A stretch of 64,000 nucleotides of DNA from Vibrio lentus (GCF_030409755.1 NZ_JAUFQE010000002.1:310001-374000); one strand, 5' to 3'. Shown: positions 54,278-64,000, counted from the first letter of the stretch. Translations and numbers: made by a program. Notes: generated from the sequence alone by a model not told the origin.

Positions 54278-55273
54278 ATGTTTAAGCCTCTTACCCTGCT
54301 GTCTGTATCTGCTCTGGCGCTCACAAGTTTTAATGCTGCTGCAAACTGTGACCCAGGTGAAATCGTGATTAAATTCAGTCATGTAACCAATACCGACAAG
54401 CACCCGAAAGGCATTGCCGCTTCTTTACTGGAAGAGCGAGTAAACACGGAAATGAATGGCAAAGCTTGTATGCAAGTTTTCCCTAACTCAACACTCTACG
54501 ATGATAATAAAGTATTGGAAGCCCTATTAAATGGTGATGTTCAAATGGCGGCACCATCGCTGTCTAAATTTGAGAAGTTCACTAAGAAATACCGCATTTT
54601 TGACCTTCCTTTCCTATTTGAAGACGTAGAAGCTGTTGACCGTTTCCAAAACTCAGAGTCTGGCGAAAAGCTGAAGAACGCGATGAAGCGTCGTGGCCTG
54701 CAAGGTCTAGCGTTTTGGCACAATGGCATGAAACAGATGTCAGCAAACAAACCTCTTATCAATCCTGAAGACGCGGAAGGTTTGAAATTCCGTGTTCAAG
54801 CATCAGACGTATTGGTTGCTCAGTTTGAACAACTGGGTGCTAACCCACAGAAGATGTCTTTCAAAGAAGTATACGGTGGCCTACAAACTAAGGTTATCGA
54901 TGGCCAAGAGAACACATGGTCAAACATCTACGGTAAGAAGTTCTTTGAAGTACAAGACGGCGTCACAGAAACTAACCACGGTATCCTTGATTACCTTGTA
55001 GTAACGTCGAACGACTTCTGGAAAGACCTACCTGAAGATGTACGTACGCAACTTGGCACAATCGTTCAAGAAGTGTCTGAGACTCGTAACGCAGAATCTT
55101 CAAAAGTTAACCTAGCGAACAAAAACAACATCATCGAAGCGGGTGGTGAGGTTCGTACGCTTACGCCTGAACAGCGTGAAGCATGGGTAACTGCGCTTCA
55201 ACCAGTATGGAAGAAGTTTGAAAAAGACATCGGTTCAGATCTTATTGATGCAGCGTTAGCTTCAAACCAATAA
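54278..55273 (+). CDS. dctP: TRAP C4-dicarboxylate transporter substrate-binding protein DctP
   Basis: The product has 331 residues with a signal peptide ending near FNAAA. It is a DctP-type periplasmic receptor: IVIKFSHVTNTDKHPKG at the start, the carboxylate-binding arginine in GLKFRVQASDVLV, and GGLQTKVIDGQENTWSN further on. It binds succinate, fumarate or malate with high affinity. A strong ribosome site (AAGGAG) precedes the ATG. Expression is probably driven by sigma-54 and DctD. Confidence 0.94.
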   Translation: MFKPLTLLSVSALALTSFNAAANCDPGEIVIKFSHVTNTDKHPKGIAASLLEERVNTEMNGKACMQVFPNSTLYDDNKVLEALLNGDVQMAAPSLSKFEKFTKKYRIFDLPFLFEDVEAVDRFQNSESGEKLKNAMKRRGLQGLAFWHNGMKQMSANKPLINPEDAEGLKFRVQASDVLVAQFEQLGANPQKMSFKEVYGGLQTKVIDGQENTWSNIYGKKFFEVQDGVTETNHGILDYLVVTSNDFWKDLPEDVRTQLGTIVQEVSETRNAESSKVNLANKNNIIEAGGEVRTLTPEQREAWVTALQPVWKKFEKDIGSDLIDAALASNQ

Positions 55274-55338
55274 CACCGCTAAGGGAGTGGCGTGCATTTC
55301 GCCACTCCTTATTAAAATAACTATAAGCGGAGTCAATT

Positions 55339-56094
55339 ATGGATAATCCTCAAATGGAACAACCAAATTCTAGCGAATCAGCACTGGAAACCTCTCTTTT
55401 TTCCAAAGTCGGAAGAGTTACGGATGTGATTGAAGAGTCATTAATCGCATTTTTCCTTGGCGCAATGACGCTACTTACTTTTGCCAATGTGGTGTTTCGA
55501 TACGCATTCAACGATAACATCTTATGGGCACTGGAACTGACCGTGTTCATGTTCGCTTGGATGGTGTTAGTAGGTGCATCTTATGGCGTCAAAAAGCACT
55601 TCCACATTGGCGTTGATGTGATCATTAACCTTGCCCCAGAAAAGCTACGTAAAGTGTATGCGTTAATCGCCGTTACAAGTTGCCTAGCATTCTCAATTCT
55701 ACTTCTTATTGGTTCTTGGAATTACTGGTACCCGTTCGCGACTGAGCGCGCTTGGTATGAAACCGATGATATTCCAATGCCAGAGATGCTTCAGTTTCTT
55801 GCCGACTGGCTAAATGAAGGCGAGCGATACGAGAAATTGCCACGTTTTATTCCTTACATGGCACTGCCGATTGGTATGGCAATGCTGACGTTCCGATTCA
55901 TCCAAATCGCTTATCAAGTGGCGACGGGCAAACTTGACCGCATGATTGCAGGCCATGAAGCCGAAGAAGAGCTGGATGCATTAAAAGCTGATGTTTTAGC
56001 GGGTTCTGATGAAGACGCGACAGCGGTATTGGATTCGACTAAGCAAAACAAGGCGAATGAGTCGGGTACAAAATCTAACGGTAAGGAAGACTAA
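55339..56094 (+). CDS. dctQ: TRAP transporter small membrane subunit DctQ
   Basis: The product has 251 residues with four membrane helices (first about 33-55) and the DctQ segment NVVFRYAFNDNILWALELTV. It is longer than many DctQ proteins because of acidic N- and C-terminal cytoplasmic tails, the last 45 residues being D/E/K/S-rich. It forms the membrane complex with DctM, whose gene begins two bases past its stop. Confidence 0.92.
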   Translation: MDNPQMEQPNSSESALETSLFSKVGRVTDVIEESLIAFFLGAMTLLTFANVVFRYAFNDNILWALELTVFMFAWMVLVGASYGVKKHFHIGVDVIINLAPEKLRKVYALIAVTSCLAFSILLLIGSWNYWYPFATERAWYETDDIPMPEMLQFLADWLNEGERYEKLPRFIPYMALPIGMAMLTFRFIQIAYQVATGKLDRMIAGHEAEEELDALKADVLAGSDEDATAVLDSTKQNKANESGTKSNGKED

Positions 56095-56096
56095 TC

Positions 56097-57458
56097 ATGG
56101 CAATGTTATTTCTATTTTTAATGGTAATTGCTTTCATGTTGGTCGGTGTGCCAATTGCGATTTCCCTCGGTTTATCAAGCGTCATATTCTTATTGATGCA
56201 TTCAGATGCTTCTTTGGCATCCGTTGCACAAACGCTGTTTAATGCATTTGCAGGCCACTACACACTCTTAGCGATTCCTTTCTTTATCTTGGCCTCTAGC
56301 TTTATGTCTACTGGTGGCGTGGCGAAACGTATTATCCGTTTTGCTATCGCAATGGTGGGTTGGTTCCGCGGCGGTTTAGCAATGGCATCGGTTGTGGCGT
56401 GTATGATGTTCGCTGCACTATCAGGTTCTTCACCGGCTACGGTTGTGGCAATCGGTAGTATTGTTATCGCGGGCATGATCAAAAACGGCTACACAAAAGA
56501 GTTCGCGGCAGGGGTTATCTGTAACGCGGGTACGCTGGGTATCTTGATTCCACCATCCATCGTTATGGTAGTTTACGCGGCGGCGACAGATGTCTCTGTT
56601 GGTCGTATGTTCCTTGGTGGTGTGATTCCTGGCCTGTTGGCGGGTGTGATGTTGATGATTGCTATCTACATTGCAGCACGTATTAAGAAGATTCCTGCAC
56701 AGCCATTTGTGGGCTGGGGTGAGATGTTCGCAGCCGCCAAGGATGCGAGCTGGGGCTTGTTGCTGATTGTTATCATTTTAGGTGGTATCTACGGCGGTAT
56801 CTTTACTCCGACAGAAGCGGCGGCTGTTGCAGCGGTTTACGCGTTCTTCATTGCCAACTTTATCTACAAAGATATGGGGCCGTTTGCGGACAAGAAAAAT
56901 ACAAAGCCTGCTTTGGTGAAAGTGTTCCAAACGTTTTTCCATAAAGACACCAAAGACACGCTTTACGATGCAGGCAAGCTGACCATCATGCTGCTGTTTA
57001 TCATTGCCAATGCTCTGATTCTTAAACATGTACTGACAGAAGAACGTATTCCTCAGATGATCACGGAATCGATGTTGTCTGCAGGTTTAGGTCCAATCAC
57101 CTTCTTGATTGTGGTGAACGTTCTACTCTTGATTGGTGGGCAGTTCATGGAGCCATCAGGTTTGCTGATCATCGTTGCTCCGTTGGTTTTCCCAATTGCA
57201 ATTGCATTGGGCATAGACCCAATTCACCTTGGTATCATGATGGTGGTGAATATGGAGATAGGGATGATAACACCGCCTGTGGGGCTCAACTTGTTTGTGA
57301 CCGCAGGGGTCGCGAAGATGTCGATGATGAATGTGGTAAAAGCCGCACTGCCATGGGTTGGCGTGATGTTCTTATTCTTGATTATCGTAACTTACGTGCC
57401 TTGGGTATCAACATGGTTACCAACCACCTTGATGGGGCCGGAGATCATAACCAAATAG
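56097..57458 (+). CDS. dctM: TRAP transporter large membrane subunit DctM
   Basis: This 453-residue polytopic protein is the sodium-coupled channel of the TRAP system. Typical features are the GVPIAISLGLSS start, the ALSGSSPATVVAIGSIVI hairpin, and the C-terminal MEIGMITPPVGLNLFVTAGV segment. It works with DctP and DctQ to import C4-dicarboxylates. It ends the dctPQM operon, and the small minus-strand gene at 57520 converges on it. Confidence 0.94.
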   Translation: MAMLFLFLMVIAFMLVGVPIAISLGLSSVIFLLMHSDASLASVAQTLFNAFAGHYTLLAIPFFILASSFMSTGGVAKRIIRFAIAMVGWFRGGLAMASVVACMMFAALSGSSPATVVAIGSIVIAGMIKNGYTKEFAAGVICNAGTLGILIPPSIVMVVYAAATDVSVGRMFLGGVIPGLLAGVMLMIAIYIAARIKKIPAQPFVGWGEMFAAAKDASWGLLLIVIILGGIYGGIFTPTEAAAVAAVYAFFIANFIYKDMGPFADKKNTKPALVKVFQTFFHKDTKDTLYDAGKLTIMLLFIIANALILKHVLTEERIPQMITESMLSAGLGPITFLIVVNVLLLIGGQFMEPSGLLIIVAPLVFPIAIALGIDPIHLGIMMVVNMEIGMITPPVGLNLFVTAGVAKMSMMNVVKAALPWVGVMFLFLIIVTYVPWVSTWLPTTLMGPEIITK

Positions 57459-57507
57459 CGGTTTGTTCTATGTGATTAGAATTGAAAAAGGTTTATTGGA
57501 ATAAAAA

Positions 57508-57533
57508 ATGAGGAGGTCACTAGACCTCCTCAT
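57508..57533 (-). terminator. Terminator of the dctBD-small gene unit
   Basis: A perfect 11-bp stem ATGAGGAGGTC / GACCTCCTCAT with a 4-base loop is followed on the minus strand by TTTTTTATT. The stop codon of the 57-residue gene lies in the loop. Confidence 0.9.
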
Positions 57534-57693
57534 CTATGTTTCTACCGCGATTCGAATGAGGATTAATCTGCTCATACAGCGCTCGCTTCGCTTCTAATTC
57601 TGGTGTGTTTAAGTCGACATGCTGATCGGTGTAGTAGATACCGTCTATCTCAAACGTATCAGTAATCGATGGTACTTTCGTTTTCTCACCCAT
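57520..57693 (-). CDS. Uncharacterised 57-residue protein downstream of dctD
   Basis: The ORF starts at ATG 57693 behind a good ribosome site (AAGGAAATAGAT) and stops in the loop of its own terminator. The protein starts MGEKTKVPSITDTFEIDGIY, is soluble and acidic (ending RNIDEEV), and has no membrane segment or cysteine. It lies 78 bases past the dctD stop with no terminator between, so it is probably the third gene of dctB-dctD. I do not recognise a family. Its placement suggests a role tied to dicarboxylate uptake or its control, which is inference. Confidence 0.7.
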   Translation of the reverse strand: MGEKTKVPSITDTFEIDGIYYTDQHVDLNTPELEAKRALYEQINPHSNRGRNIDEEV

Positions 57694-57771
57694 ATCTATT
57701 TCCTTATCCTATTTATTGCATAACATCCTGTTATCAAAATAAGTATAGGTGATCTTGCTCCCAAATCTAAT

Positions 57772-59121
57772 CTAGTTTTGTTCTACCTTATAAGACTCTT
57801 TCGTGAGCTGGTGTTTTTGCATCTTGTCGTAGAGTGTTTTTCGGGGAAGTTGTAGCCTTTCCATTGTCTCTTTTATGCTGCCGTTACACTCAATAAGTGC
57901 TTGCTTTAACGTGTTTTTTTCAAAATCACAGACCAGCTCGGTGAGTGACATTTCATGGCTGGAGTCGGTGCTGTTTTCTGACATATGAGAAAGCTTACCT
58001 AACAACACAAAACGTTCTGCAGTATTACGTAATTCACGTACATTTCCCGGCCAATCATGGGCTAGAAGCTCATGTAGCTGTTTTTGTGGAAGCGCAGGGG
58101 CTGTTTTCCCATAGCGAGCCGCAGCCACAAGTAAGAAGTGGTGAAATAGTGCAGGGATGTCTTCTTGGCGGCTTCTTAACGGCGGTAAATCCAAGGTAAC
58201 AACATTGAGTCGGTAATAGAGGTCTTGTCGAAAAGTCCCTTCTTCAGCAGCTTTCTTTAGATCGATTTTGGTGGCGGCAATCACTCGAATATCGAGAGGC
58301 ACCAAGCTATTGGATCCAACTCTCTCAATCACGCGTTCCTGTAATACACGCAGTAGGCGAATTTGTGCCTGCATTGGCATGGATTCAATTTCATCTAAGA
58401 ATAGGGTTCCGCCTTGAGCAAATTCAAATTTACCGACACGTTTGCTTTCTGCGCCAGTAAACGCGCCTTTTTCATGTCCATACAGTTCGCTTTCAATCAG
58501 GTTCTCTGGAACCGCACCGCAATTGACGGCGACAAAGTTTTGTTCTCGTCGGCTGCTTTGTTCATGCAGGGAACGTGCGACCAACTCTTTGCCTGTGCCA
58601 GTTTCACCAAAGAGTAAAATGTCAGCGTTAGTGTCTGCCACATGAGTGATGATAGAACGTAGCTCAGTCATGGATTGTGTGTCACCAATGATTCTTGGTC
58701 CAAGTGCTTTACTGGCCTTGAGCGAGCGCTTTAATTCAAGGTTCTCAAGGGTGAGTTGACGTTTATCTATCGCACGTTTGGTTGTTTCAATTAAGCGCTC
58801 ATTGGCGAACGGCTTTTCAATGAAATCATAGGCACCGTCTTGGATGGCTTGTACTGCCATGGAGATGTCACCGTGGCCTGTGATCATAATGACGGGAAGT
58901 TCTTTATCTTTGTGCATCAGGGTATTGAGTAGATCATGCCCTGATATACCTGGCAAGCAAATGTCAGTGATGATGACATGGGGAAGACCATCCGCTTGGA
59001 TAGCGAGCAAGGCGGATTCTGCATCGGGAAAGAATTCAGCATCGATATCAGCAAGCTCAAAGCTTTGCTCGATGGCCATTCTTAAATCGGATTCATCATC
59101 AATGAAATAGACGTGACACAT
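57772..59121 (-). CDS. dctD: Sigma-54-dependent response regulator DctD
   Basis: The product has 449 residues. It has a receiver domain (phosphorylated Asp in [12 protein letters not shown], about residue 52, and K in FIEKPF), an AAA+ domain with Walker [13 protein letters not shown] and the sigma-54 contact motif GAFTGA, and a C-terminal Fis-type helix-turn-helix ([20 protein letters not shown]). It should activate dctPQM from upstream sites when phosphorylated by DctB. It follows dctB by 60 bases. Confidence 0.94.
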   Translation of the reverse strand: MCHVYFIDDESDLRMAIEQSFELADIDAEFFPDAESALLAIQADGLPHVIITDICLPGISGHDLLNTLMHKDKELPVIMITGHGDISMAVQAIQDGAYDFIEKPFANERLIETTKRAIDKRQLTLENLELKRSLKASKALGPRIIGDTQSMTELRSIITHVADTNADILLFGETGTGKELVARSLHEQSSRREQNFVAVNCGAVPENLIESELYGHEKGAFTGAESKRVGKFEFAQGGTLFLDEIESMPMQAQIRLLRVLQERVIERVGSNSLVPLDIRVIAATKIDLKKAAEEGTFRQDLYYRLNVVTLDLPPLRSRQEDIPALFHHFLLVAAARYGKTAPALPQKQLHELLAHDWPGNVRELRNTAERFVLLGKLSHMSENSTDSSHEMSLTELVCDFEKNTLKQALIECNGSIKETMERLQLPRKTLYDKMQKHQLTKESYKVEQN

Positions 59122-59181
59122 AGTTATTCCTTTAATCTTTTATTTTTATTATTGGTGAAGGTGTACTGGTTTGCTTAGCGA

Positions 59182-60990
59182 CTAATCTGATTCTTTTGTC
59201 GGAACGATAGGTAACTCGATACTAAATCGAGCACCACCTTGGGGGCTGGTACCTGTAATAAGCTTTCCGTTAATTCCGCTGATTATTTGTTGAGAAATCG
59301 ACAGGCCTAACCCAAGCCCATTCTTCTTCGTGGTATGGAAAGGTTCGAAAAAATCACCGTTCGAAGGTGAGGAAAATCCCGGGCCATTGTCATCGATATG
59401 AATAAGCAGTGTACTCGTTGTGTCTGTGCTTGGTGGTCGTATCTCCAACAAGATGGACAATTGTTTGTCGTCTTGTTGATCCATTGCTTGAATAGCATTG
59501 GTCAGCAAGTTAATAACGACTTGTTCCAGTTGAATAGCATTGGCGACCACACGAACATCAAAAACATCGGGTAACTCATTAATTTTGACCCTCTCGCTCT
59601 TGAGTTGAGGCTTCATCAGTTCTTTTGAGGAATGAAGAACCGGTAAAATTTGCAACGTGTGTAGCTCTTCCGCGGTCGATTTCTTAGCAAAAGAGCGAAG
59701 TTGGTGACTGATTTTAGCCATTCGATCGGTGAGTGCTGAGATCCGCGATAAGTTGTCATCAACACGGTCGGTCTTTTCTTTGGCGAGAAAAAGTCGGCCA
59801 TTGTCTGCATAACTGCGAATAGCCGCTAACGGGTTGTTCAGCTCATGACTGATGCTCGCTGACATCTGACCCAGAACGGCCAATTTTGCGGCTTGTATGA
59901 GTTCATCTTGGGTTTGTCTGAGTACGCGCTCTGTTTCGATACGTTGCTTGATCTCTATATGAAGCTCAGAGGTTCTTTCGAGCACTTGAAATTCAAGTTT
60001 CTGGTTCGCTTCAGACTGCAATCTGTCGATCTGCGCACGCCTTTGTTGACGATGTGTGTTGAGTTGTATCGCAATATAAATAATGGCGAACACTAAGCTC
60101 AGCACCACGAGGTAGGCGATCAAATCCCACCAGACTAAGTGAGTTGGAGAGAACACTCTGACGGTTAATCTAGGGTCGGACAGGAAGCGTGAAGAGGTAA
60201 AGAACTGTTCCTTTACCAATGGATGAGATGACTTAATGCTGCTGGTGGCGCTTTCTAAATCGCCGGAGAAATGGAGGCTCTCGATATTGGTATCTAGATA
60301 TTGTTGGCTTTCTCTAATACGAGAGCGTTGCTCTTCGCCCAAAGGTTGAAGGCTTTTGAACAGCCATTCAGGATTACTCGACATGAAAACAATTTGGTCT
60401 TTATCGTCAGCAACAAAAAAGCTCTGCTTACCCTTCCAACTGGCTTCAATCAGCGATAAATCCATCTTTACGACAATAACGCCAATAATTTCAGCGGCAT
60501 AGGATACAGGGTAGGAATAGTAATAGCCGCGTTTCCCTGAGGTCGAACCTAACGCAAAGTATTGGTTTTCATGACCAAGAATGGCTTGTTGGAAATAGGG
60601 GCGAAAAGCAAAGTTACGTCCAACAAAAGAGCGCTGTTGATTCCAATTACTGGCCGCAATCGTGGTGCCGATGCTGTCGAGTAAATACGTGTCTGATGCT
60701 TGAATGACAGTGTTTACATGGCGTAGATAGCGGTTGGTGAGTTCAATTTGCGCAGAGTTACTGGGTGAATGCAGGGCATCAATCAACTCTTTGTCTTTTG
60801 ATAATAGCTCTGGAATGTGTGCGAATTTGTCGAGTTGGCTTGAAATATGGACCGAAAAGCGGTCGAGTTTGGATTGATGATCATTTAACAAACTTTGATG
60901 GCTGGTGTTCCATACCCAGTGGCCACCGATAATCATCAACAAGCTATAAGTGATCAACAATAAAACAGGCACTCTTAAAGCTTGAAACAT
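59182..60990 (-). CDS. dctB: C4-dicarboxylate sensor histidine kinase DctB
   Basis: The product has 602 residues. An N-terminal membrane helix (about 8-28), a periplasmic tandem PAS-like sensor domain (about 30-275, including FVGRNFAFRPYFQQAI and GKRGYYYSYPV) and a second helix (about 285-305) are followed by a coiled coil, the phosphorylation helix (SASISHELNNPLAAIRSYAD) and an HATPase domain (LLTNAIQAMD, DNGPGF, GLGLGLSISQQI). It senses C4-dicarboxylates in the periplasm and phosphorylates DctD. Confidence 0.93.
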   Translation of the reverse strand: MFQALRVPVLLLITYSLLMIIGGHWVWNTSHQSLLNDHQSKLDRFSVHISSQLDKFAHIPELLSKDKELIDALHSPSNSAQIELTNRYLRHVNTVIQASDTYLLDSIGTTIAASNWNQQRSFVGRNFAFRPYFQQAILGHENQYFALGSTSGKRGYYYSYPVSYAAEIIGVIVVKMDLSLIEASWKGKQSFFVADDKDQIVFMSSNPEWLFKSLQPLGEEQRSRIRESQQYLDTNIESLHFSGDLESATSSIKSSHPLVKEQFFTSSRFLSDPRLTVRVFSPTHLVWWDLIAYLVVLSLVFAIIYIAIQLNTHRQQRRAQIDRLQSEANQKLEFQVLERTSELHIEIKQRIETERVLRQTQDELIQAAKLAVLGQMSASISHELNNPLAAIRSYADNGRLFLAKEKTDRVDDNLSRISALTDRMAKISHQLRSFAKKSTAEELHTLQILPVLHSSKELMKPQLKSERVKINELPDVFDVRVVANAIQLEQVVINLLTNAIQAMDQQDDKQLSILLEIRPPSTDTTSTLLIHIDDNGPGFSSPSNGDFFEPFHTTKKNGLGLGLSISQQIISGINGKLITGTSPQGGARFSIELPIVPTKESD

Positions 60991-61627
60991 GGTGGATCTC
61001 CGCTAAATCTGGGCAAAATCAACAAGCCTGCATTATCCGGTTAAGACCGTAAACAATAGCTATTTTTACGGAAATTTAAGAGTTAGCAGCTCAGAATAGG
61101 TTAAGGCCTTGTAACGGAGATTGTTGAAAAAGTTATCGACTCTGAGGGGTAAAACAAGAGCAAGATCTCTTTTTAAGGTTTTTAGCAAAAAAAGCCCTCC
61201 ATTCCCTTGAAAAAGTCGCTATTGTCCCCATTTCTGATGTGCTAAGTGATGATTTGATCGTTTTTGTATCATTTAGTTGGACGAATTTAGAGCATTCATC
61301 ATCAAGCAGAGGTGAACGGCTCGACAGAGATTAAACAGATCGCTAGAATGTCGCGTCTAAAATTTCTGTCCTGAGGCTAATCGGAGATACCTTTCTTGTT
61401 TCTGAAAACAAGCTTTATTGCGTTTTAATCGACGCGTGAAGAACGAAGATATCGCTGATTAGTCTGGTGTTTGGTTGAATAATCAATTCAGACATCAATG
61501 CTCGATTTTAAATTAGGTGTTCGGATAGAGCACTACACAAGAATGAAGCTAACAACGTCGGCTTTGAATAAAAGCTAAGTTACGGCTCATATGCTCAGAT
61601 TACTGAGCCAGTTTTGAGGTTTATATA
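60991..61627. other. dctB-tig divergent region with a long tig leader
   Basis: No gene is seen in these 637 bases. The dctB promoter should lie in the first part on the minus strand, but I cannot place it. The sigma-32 promoter at 61206 would give tig a leader of about 385 bases, which holds no ORF of note. A hairpin GGCTCA / TGAGCC (61584-61609) lies just before the tig ribosome site (GAGG). Confidence 0.5.
61206..61233 (+). promoter_or_regulatory. Sigma-32 heat-shock promoter upstream of tig-clpP
   Basis: CTTGAAA and CCCCATTT are separated by 13 bases, an essentially perfect match to the RpoH consensus. Transcription would start near 61241, in the direction of tig, clpP and clpX. Confidence 0.85.
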
Positions 61628-62926
61628 ATGCAAGTTACTGTTGAAACGCTAGAAGGCCTAGAGCGCCGTCTTAATATTACTGTTCCTGCTGCTAACATCG
61701 AAGATGCAGTTACAGCTGAACTACGCAACATCGCGAAAAACCGTCGTTTCGATGGTTTCCGTAAAGGCAAAGTGCCAATGAAGATGGTTGCTAAAATGTA
61801 CGGCCAAGCAGTACGTCAAGACGTGATGGGCGAAGTAATGCAACGTCACTTCATCGAAGCGATCGTTAAAGAGAAAATCAACCCAGCTGGCGCACCTACT
61901 TTCGCACCAGTTGAAAACAACGCAGGCGCTGACCTAGTATTCAACGCAACTTTTGAAGTTTACCCAGAAGTTGAGCTGAAAGGTCTAGAAAACATCACTG
62001 TTGAGAAACCAGCAGTAGAAGTTAAAGAAGCTGACGTTGAAGAGATGATCGAAACTCTACGTAAGCAACAAGCAACTTGGACTGAAGTTGAAACTGCAGC
62101 TGACGCTGGTTCTCGTGCAACTATCGACTTCGTTGGTTCTATCGACGGTGAAGAGTTTGAAGGCGGCAAAGCTGAGAACTTCCCACTAGAGATGGGTGCT
62201 GGTCGCATGATCCCTGGTTTTGAAGACGGTATCGTTGGTAAAACAACAGGTATGGAATTTGAAATCGAAGTAAACTTCCCAGAAGATTACCACGCAGAAA
62301 ACCTAAAAGGTAAAGCTGCTAAGTTCGCAATCAAGATCAACAAAGTTGAAGCTCGTGAACTTCCAGAACTAAACGAAGAATTCGTTTCTAAGTTTGGCGC
62401 TGCTGACGGTGTTGAAGGTCTTAAAGCTGAAGTTCGTAAGAACATGGAGCGTGAGCTTAAGCAAGCTGTTAAGAACCGCATCAAAGAGCAAGCAATCGAC
62501 GGTCTAGTTAACGAAAACAACATCGACGTACCTTCTGCTCTTATCGATCAAGAGATCGGTGTTCTTCGTCAACAAGCTGCTCAACGTTTTGGTGGCAACA
62601 CTGAAGCTGCTGACCAACTTCCACGTGAGCTGTTCGAAGAGCAAGCTAAACGTCGCGTAGTTGTAGGTCTTCTTCTTGGTGAAGTAATCAAGACTGAAGA
62701 ACTAAAAGCTGACGACGAAAAAGTTAAAGCTATCATCCAAGAGATGGCTACAGCATACGAAGATCCAACTGAAGTTATTGCTTACTACGAGCAAAACGAG
62801 CAAATGATGAACAACATGCGCAATGTTGCTTTAGAAGAGCAAGCTATTGATGCAATCATCGCTAAAGCTCAAGTTTCTGATAAAGAAGTTAGCTTCAACG
62901 AGCTAATGAATCAGCAACCTGCTTAA
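61628..62926 (+). CDS. tig: Trigger factor, ribosome-bound chaperone and prolyl isomerase
   Basis: The product has 432 residues, the usual length. The N-terminal ribosome-binding motif is present ([14 protein letters not shown], about 38-51). A PPIase domain (about 150-245, [20 protein letters not shown]) and a long helical C-terminal domain follow. It shields nascent chains at the ribosome exit. The codon use is strongly biased, as in highly expressed genes. It is followed by clpP after 105 bases that contain an imperfect terminator. Confidence 0.97.
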   Translation: MQVTVETLEGLERRLNITVPAANIEDAVTAELRNIAKNRRFDGFRKGKVPMKMVAKMYGQAVRQDVMGEVMQRHFIEAIVKEKINPAGAPTFAPVENNAGADLVFNATFEVYPEVELKGLENITVEKPAVEVKEADVEEMIETLRKQQATWTEVETAADAGSRATIDFVGSIDGEEFEGGKAENFPLEMGAGRMIPGFEDGIVGKTTGMEFEIEVNFPEDYHAENLKGKAAKFAIKINKVEARELPELNEEFVSKFGAADGVEGLKAEVRKNMERELKQAVKNRIKEQAIDGLVNENNIDVPSALIDQEIGVLRQQAAQRFGGNTEAADQLPRELFEEQAKRRVVVGLLLGEVIKTEELKADDEKVKAIIQEMATAYEDPTEVIAYYEQNEQMMNNMRNVALEEQAIDAIIAKAQVSDKEVSFNELMNQQPA

Positions 62927-62978
62927 TATAGTAATATCTGACGTAGAAGGTTGACGTACGGTCAACAATTCTGCTAAC

Positions 62979-63016
62979 AATGGTCCGTATGATTTAATCA
63001 TTCGGGCCATTTATTT
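62979..63016 (+). terminator. Imperfect terminator or attenuator between tig and clpP
   Basis: AATGGTCCGTATGAT / ATCATTCGGGCCATT forms a 15-bp stem with one wobble and one mismatch and a 3-base loop, followed by TATTTT. A second small hairpin GTTGAC / GTCAAC precedes it. Partial read-through would set the ratio of tig to clpP. Confidence 0.65.
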
Positions 63017-63031
63017 TAGGGACATAAGAAT

Positions 63032-63658
63032 ATGAGCTACCAAGAAAAAAACACAATGCCATCGATTATGGACGCACTAGTTCCTATGGTGGTTGAACAG
63101 ACTTCCCGTGGTGAACGTTCTTACGATATTTATTCTCGTCTATTAAAAGAACGTATCATTTTCTTAACAGGTCAAGTGGAAGACCACATGGCAAATCTTG
63201 TCGTGGCTCAACTGCTTTTCTTGGAATCAGAAAACCCAGACAAAGATATCTATCTTTACATCAACTCACCTGGCGGTAGCGTAACAGCGGGCATGTCTAT
63301 CTACGACACAATGCAGTTCATCAAGCCAAACGTGAGCACAGTATGTATGGGTCAAGCTTGCTCTATGGGTGCATTCTTACTAGCGGGTGGTACTCCAGGT
63401 AAGCGTCACGTGCTTCCAAACTCACGTGTAATGATTCACCAGCCACTTGGCGGCTTCCAAGGCCAAGCGTCTGATATTCAAATTCACGCGCAAGAGATCC
63501 TAACGATCAAGCAAAAGCTAAACAAACTATTGGCAGAGCATACAGGTCAGCCTCTAGAAGTTGTTGAGCGTGATACAGATCGTGACAATTTCATGTCTGC
63601 TGATCAAGCAGTAGAATACGGCTTAGTGGATTCAGTTCTTAATCACCGCGGTCAATAA
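63032..63658 (+). CDS. clpP: ATP-dependent Clp protease proteolytic subunit ClpP
   Basis: The product has 208 residues. The catalytic serine is in [14 protein letters not shown], the histidine in [12 protein letters not shown], and the aspartate further on ([13 protein letters not shown]). A short propeptide precedes the mature enzyme, as is usual. Fourteen subunits form the barrel that degrades proteins unfolded by ClpX or ClpA. It probably shares the heat-shock promoter with tig. Confidence 0.97.
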
Positions 63659-63739
63659 TTGCACGGCAATTGTTTAACGCAAAGTGATTCAAATTGATAT
63701 ACACTCAAGCATAGAAAGTAAAGGCTAAGAGGTTAGCGA

Positions 63740-64000
63740 ATGACAGATAAAAGCAAAGAGGGTGGTAGCGGTAAACTGCTTTACTGCTCTTTCTGTGGCA
63801 AAAGCCAACACGAAGTTCGCAAGTTAATCGCAGGTCCTTCTGTTTACATTTGTGATGAATGTGTCGATCTTTGTAACGACATTATTCGTGAAGAAATTAA
63901 AGATGTTCTTCCTAAGAAAGAATCGGAATCGCTGCCAACGCCGCGTGAGATTCGTGAGCATCTTGACGACTATGTAATCGGTCAAGAATACGCGAAAAAA
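63740..64000 (+). CDS. clpX: ClpX unfoldase, 5' end only
   Basis: The first 87 codons are present. The N-terminal zinc-binding domain shows four cysteines in [14 protein letters not shown] and [11 protein letters not shown], followed by the start of the AAA+ domain ([20 protein letters not shown]). ClpX unfolds substrates for ClpP. The gene begins 81 bases past clpP and runs off the window. Confidence 0.97.
   Translation, partial: MTDKSKEGGSGKLLYCSFCGKSQHEVRKLIAGPSVYICDECVDLCNDIIREEIKDVLPKKESESLPTPREIREHLDDYVIGQEYAKK

Overview
The window reads as a chromosomal segment of a marine Vibrio, most likely of the Splendidus type. This rests on low-to-mid GC content, the order cheW - DUF2802 gene - ccmABCDEFGHI, the block fadL-fadL / DUF3379 / ECF sigma / fadIJ, and a complete pfa polyunsaturated fatty acid synthase cluster. 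The genus is an inference from gene content and protein style, not a database match. I see no tRNA, rRNA, transposon, prophage or CRISPR array.

Layout. 1-709: end of a chemotaxis operon (cheW 3' end, then a DUF2802 membrane protein). 990-8118: the full cytochrome c maturation set ccmA-ccmI. 8243-9028: mlaA lipoprotein. 9123-11959: two FadL-type outer-membrane channels in tandem. 12257-13553: an ECF sigma factor and its DUF3379 partner, the likely anti-sigma factor. 13699-13862: a candidate structured small RNA. 14101-17654: fadI-fadJ. 17866-23964: an M16 peptidase, sixA, smrB, prmB and a LysE/RhtB exporter. 24104-25939: a 33-codon ORF and selO. 26097-32767: an OmpR/EnvZ-type two-component pair followed by a GtsABCD-like glucose/sugar ABC transporter. 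33054-34421: a second-type HflX GTPase. 34520-51947 (minus): pfaD, pfaC, pfaB, pfaA, which form the operon pfaABCD; pfaE (52666-53493) diverges from it and a YbgC-type thioesterase follows. 54278-60990: the TRAP dicarboxylate transporter dctPQM facing its two-component system dctBD, plus an unannotated 57-residue protein at the end of the dctBD unit. 61628-64000: tig, clpP and the start of clpX.

How it fits together. Much of the window concerns acyl chains: uptake (FadL), beta-oxidation (FadIJ), outer-membrane lipid asymmetry (MlaA), PUFA synthesis (PfaABCDE) and a thioesterase. Three intergenic regions (fadI, pfaA/pfaE, thioesterase/dctP) carry sequences very close to the FadR operator consensus, and a weaker one lies ahead of fadL. 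This suggests that one acyl-CoA sensor links fatty acid breakdown with PUFA synthesis. Other regulatory signals that can be read directly are a textbook sigma-54 promoter with two 11-bp direct repeats ahead of dctP, matching the adjacent sigma-54 activator DctD; a near-perfect sigma-32 heat-shock promoter about 390 bases upstream of tig; and a perfect 8-bp inverted repeat between the sensor kinase and the sugar transporter.

All functional assignments come from reading motifs and from family knowledge; no searches were run.
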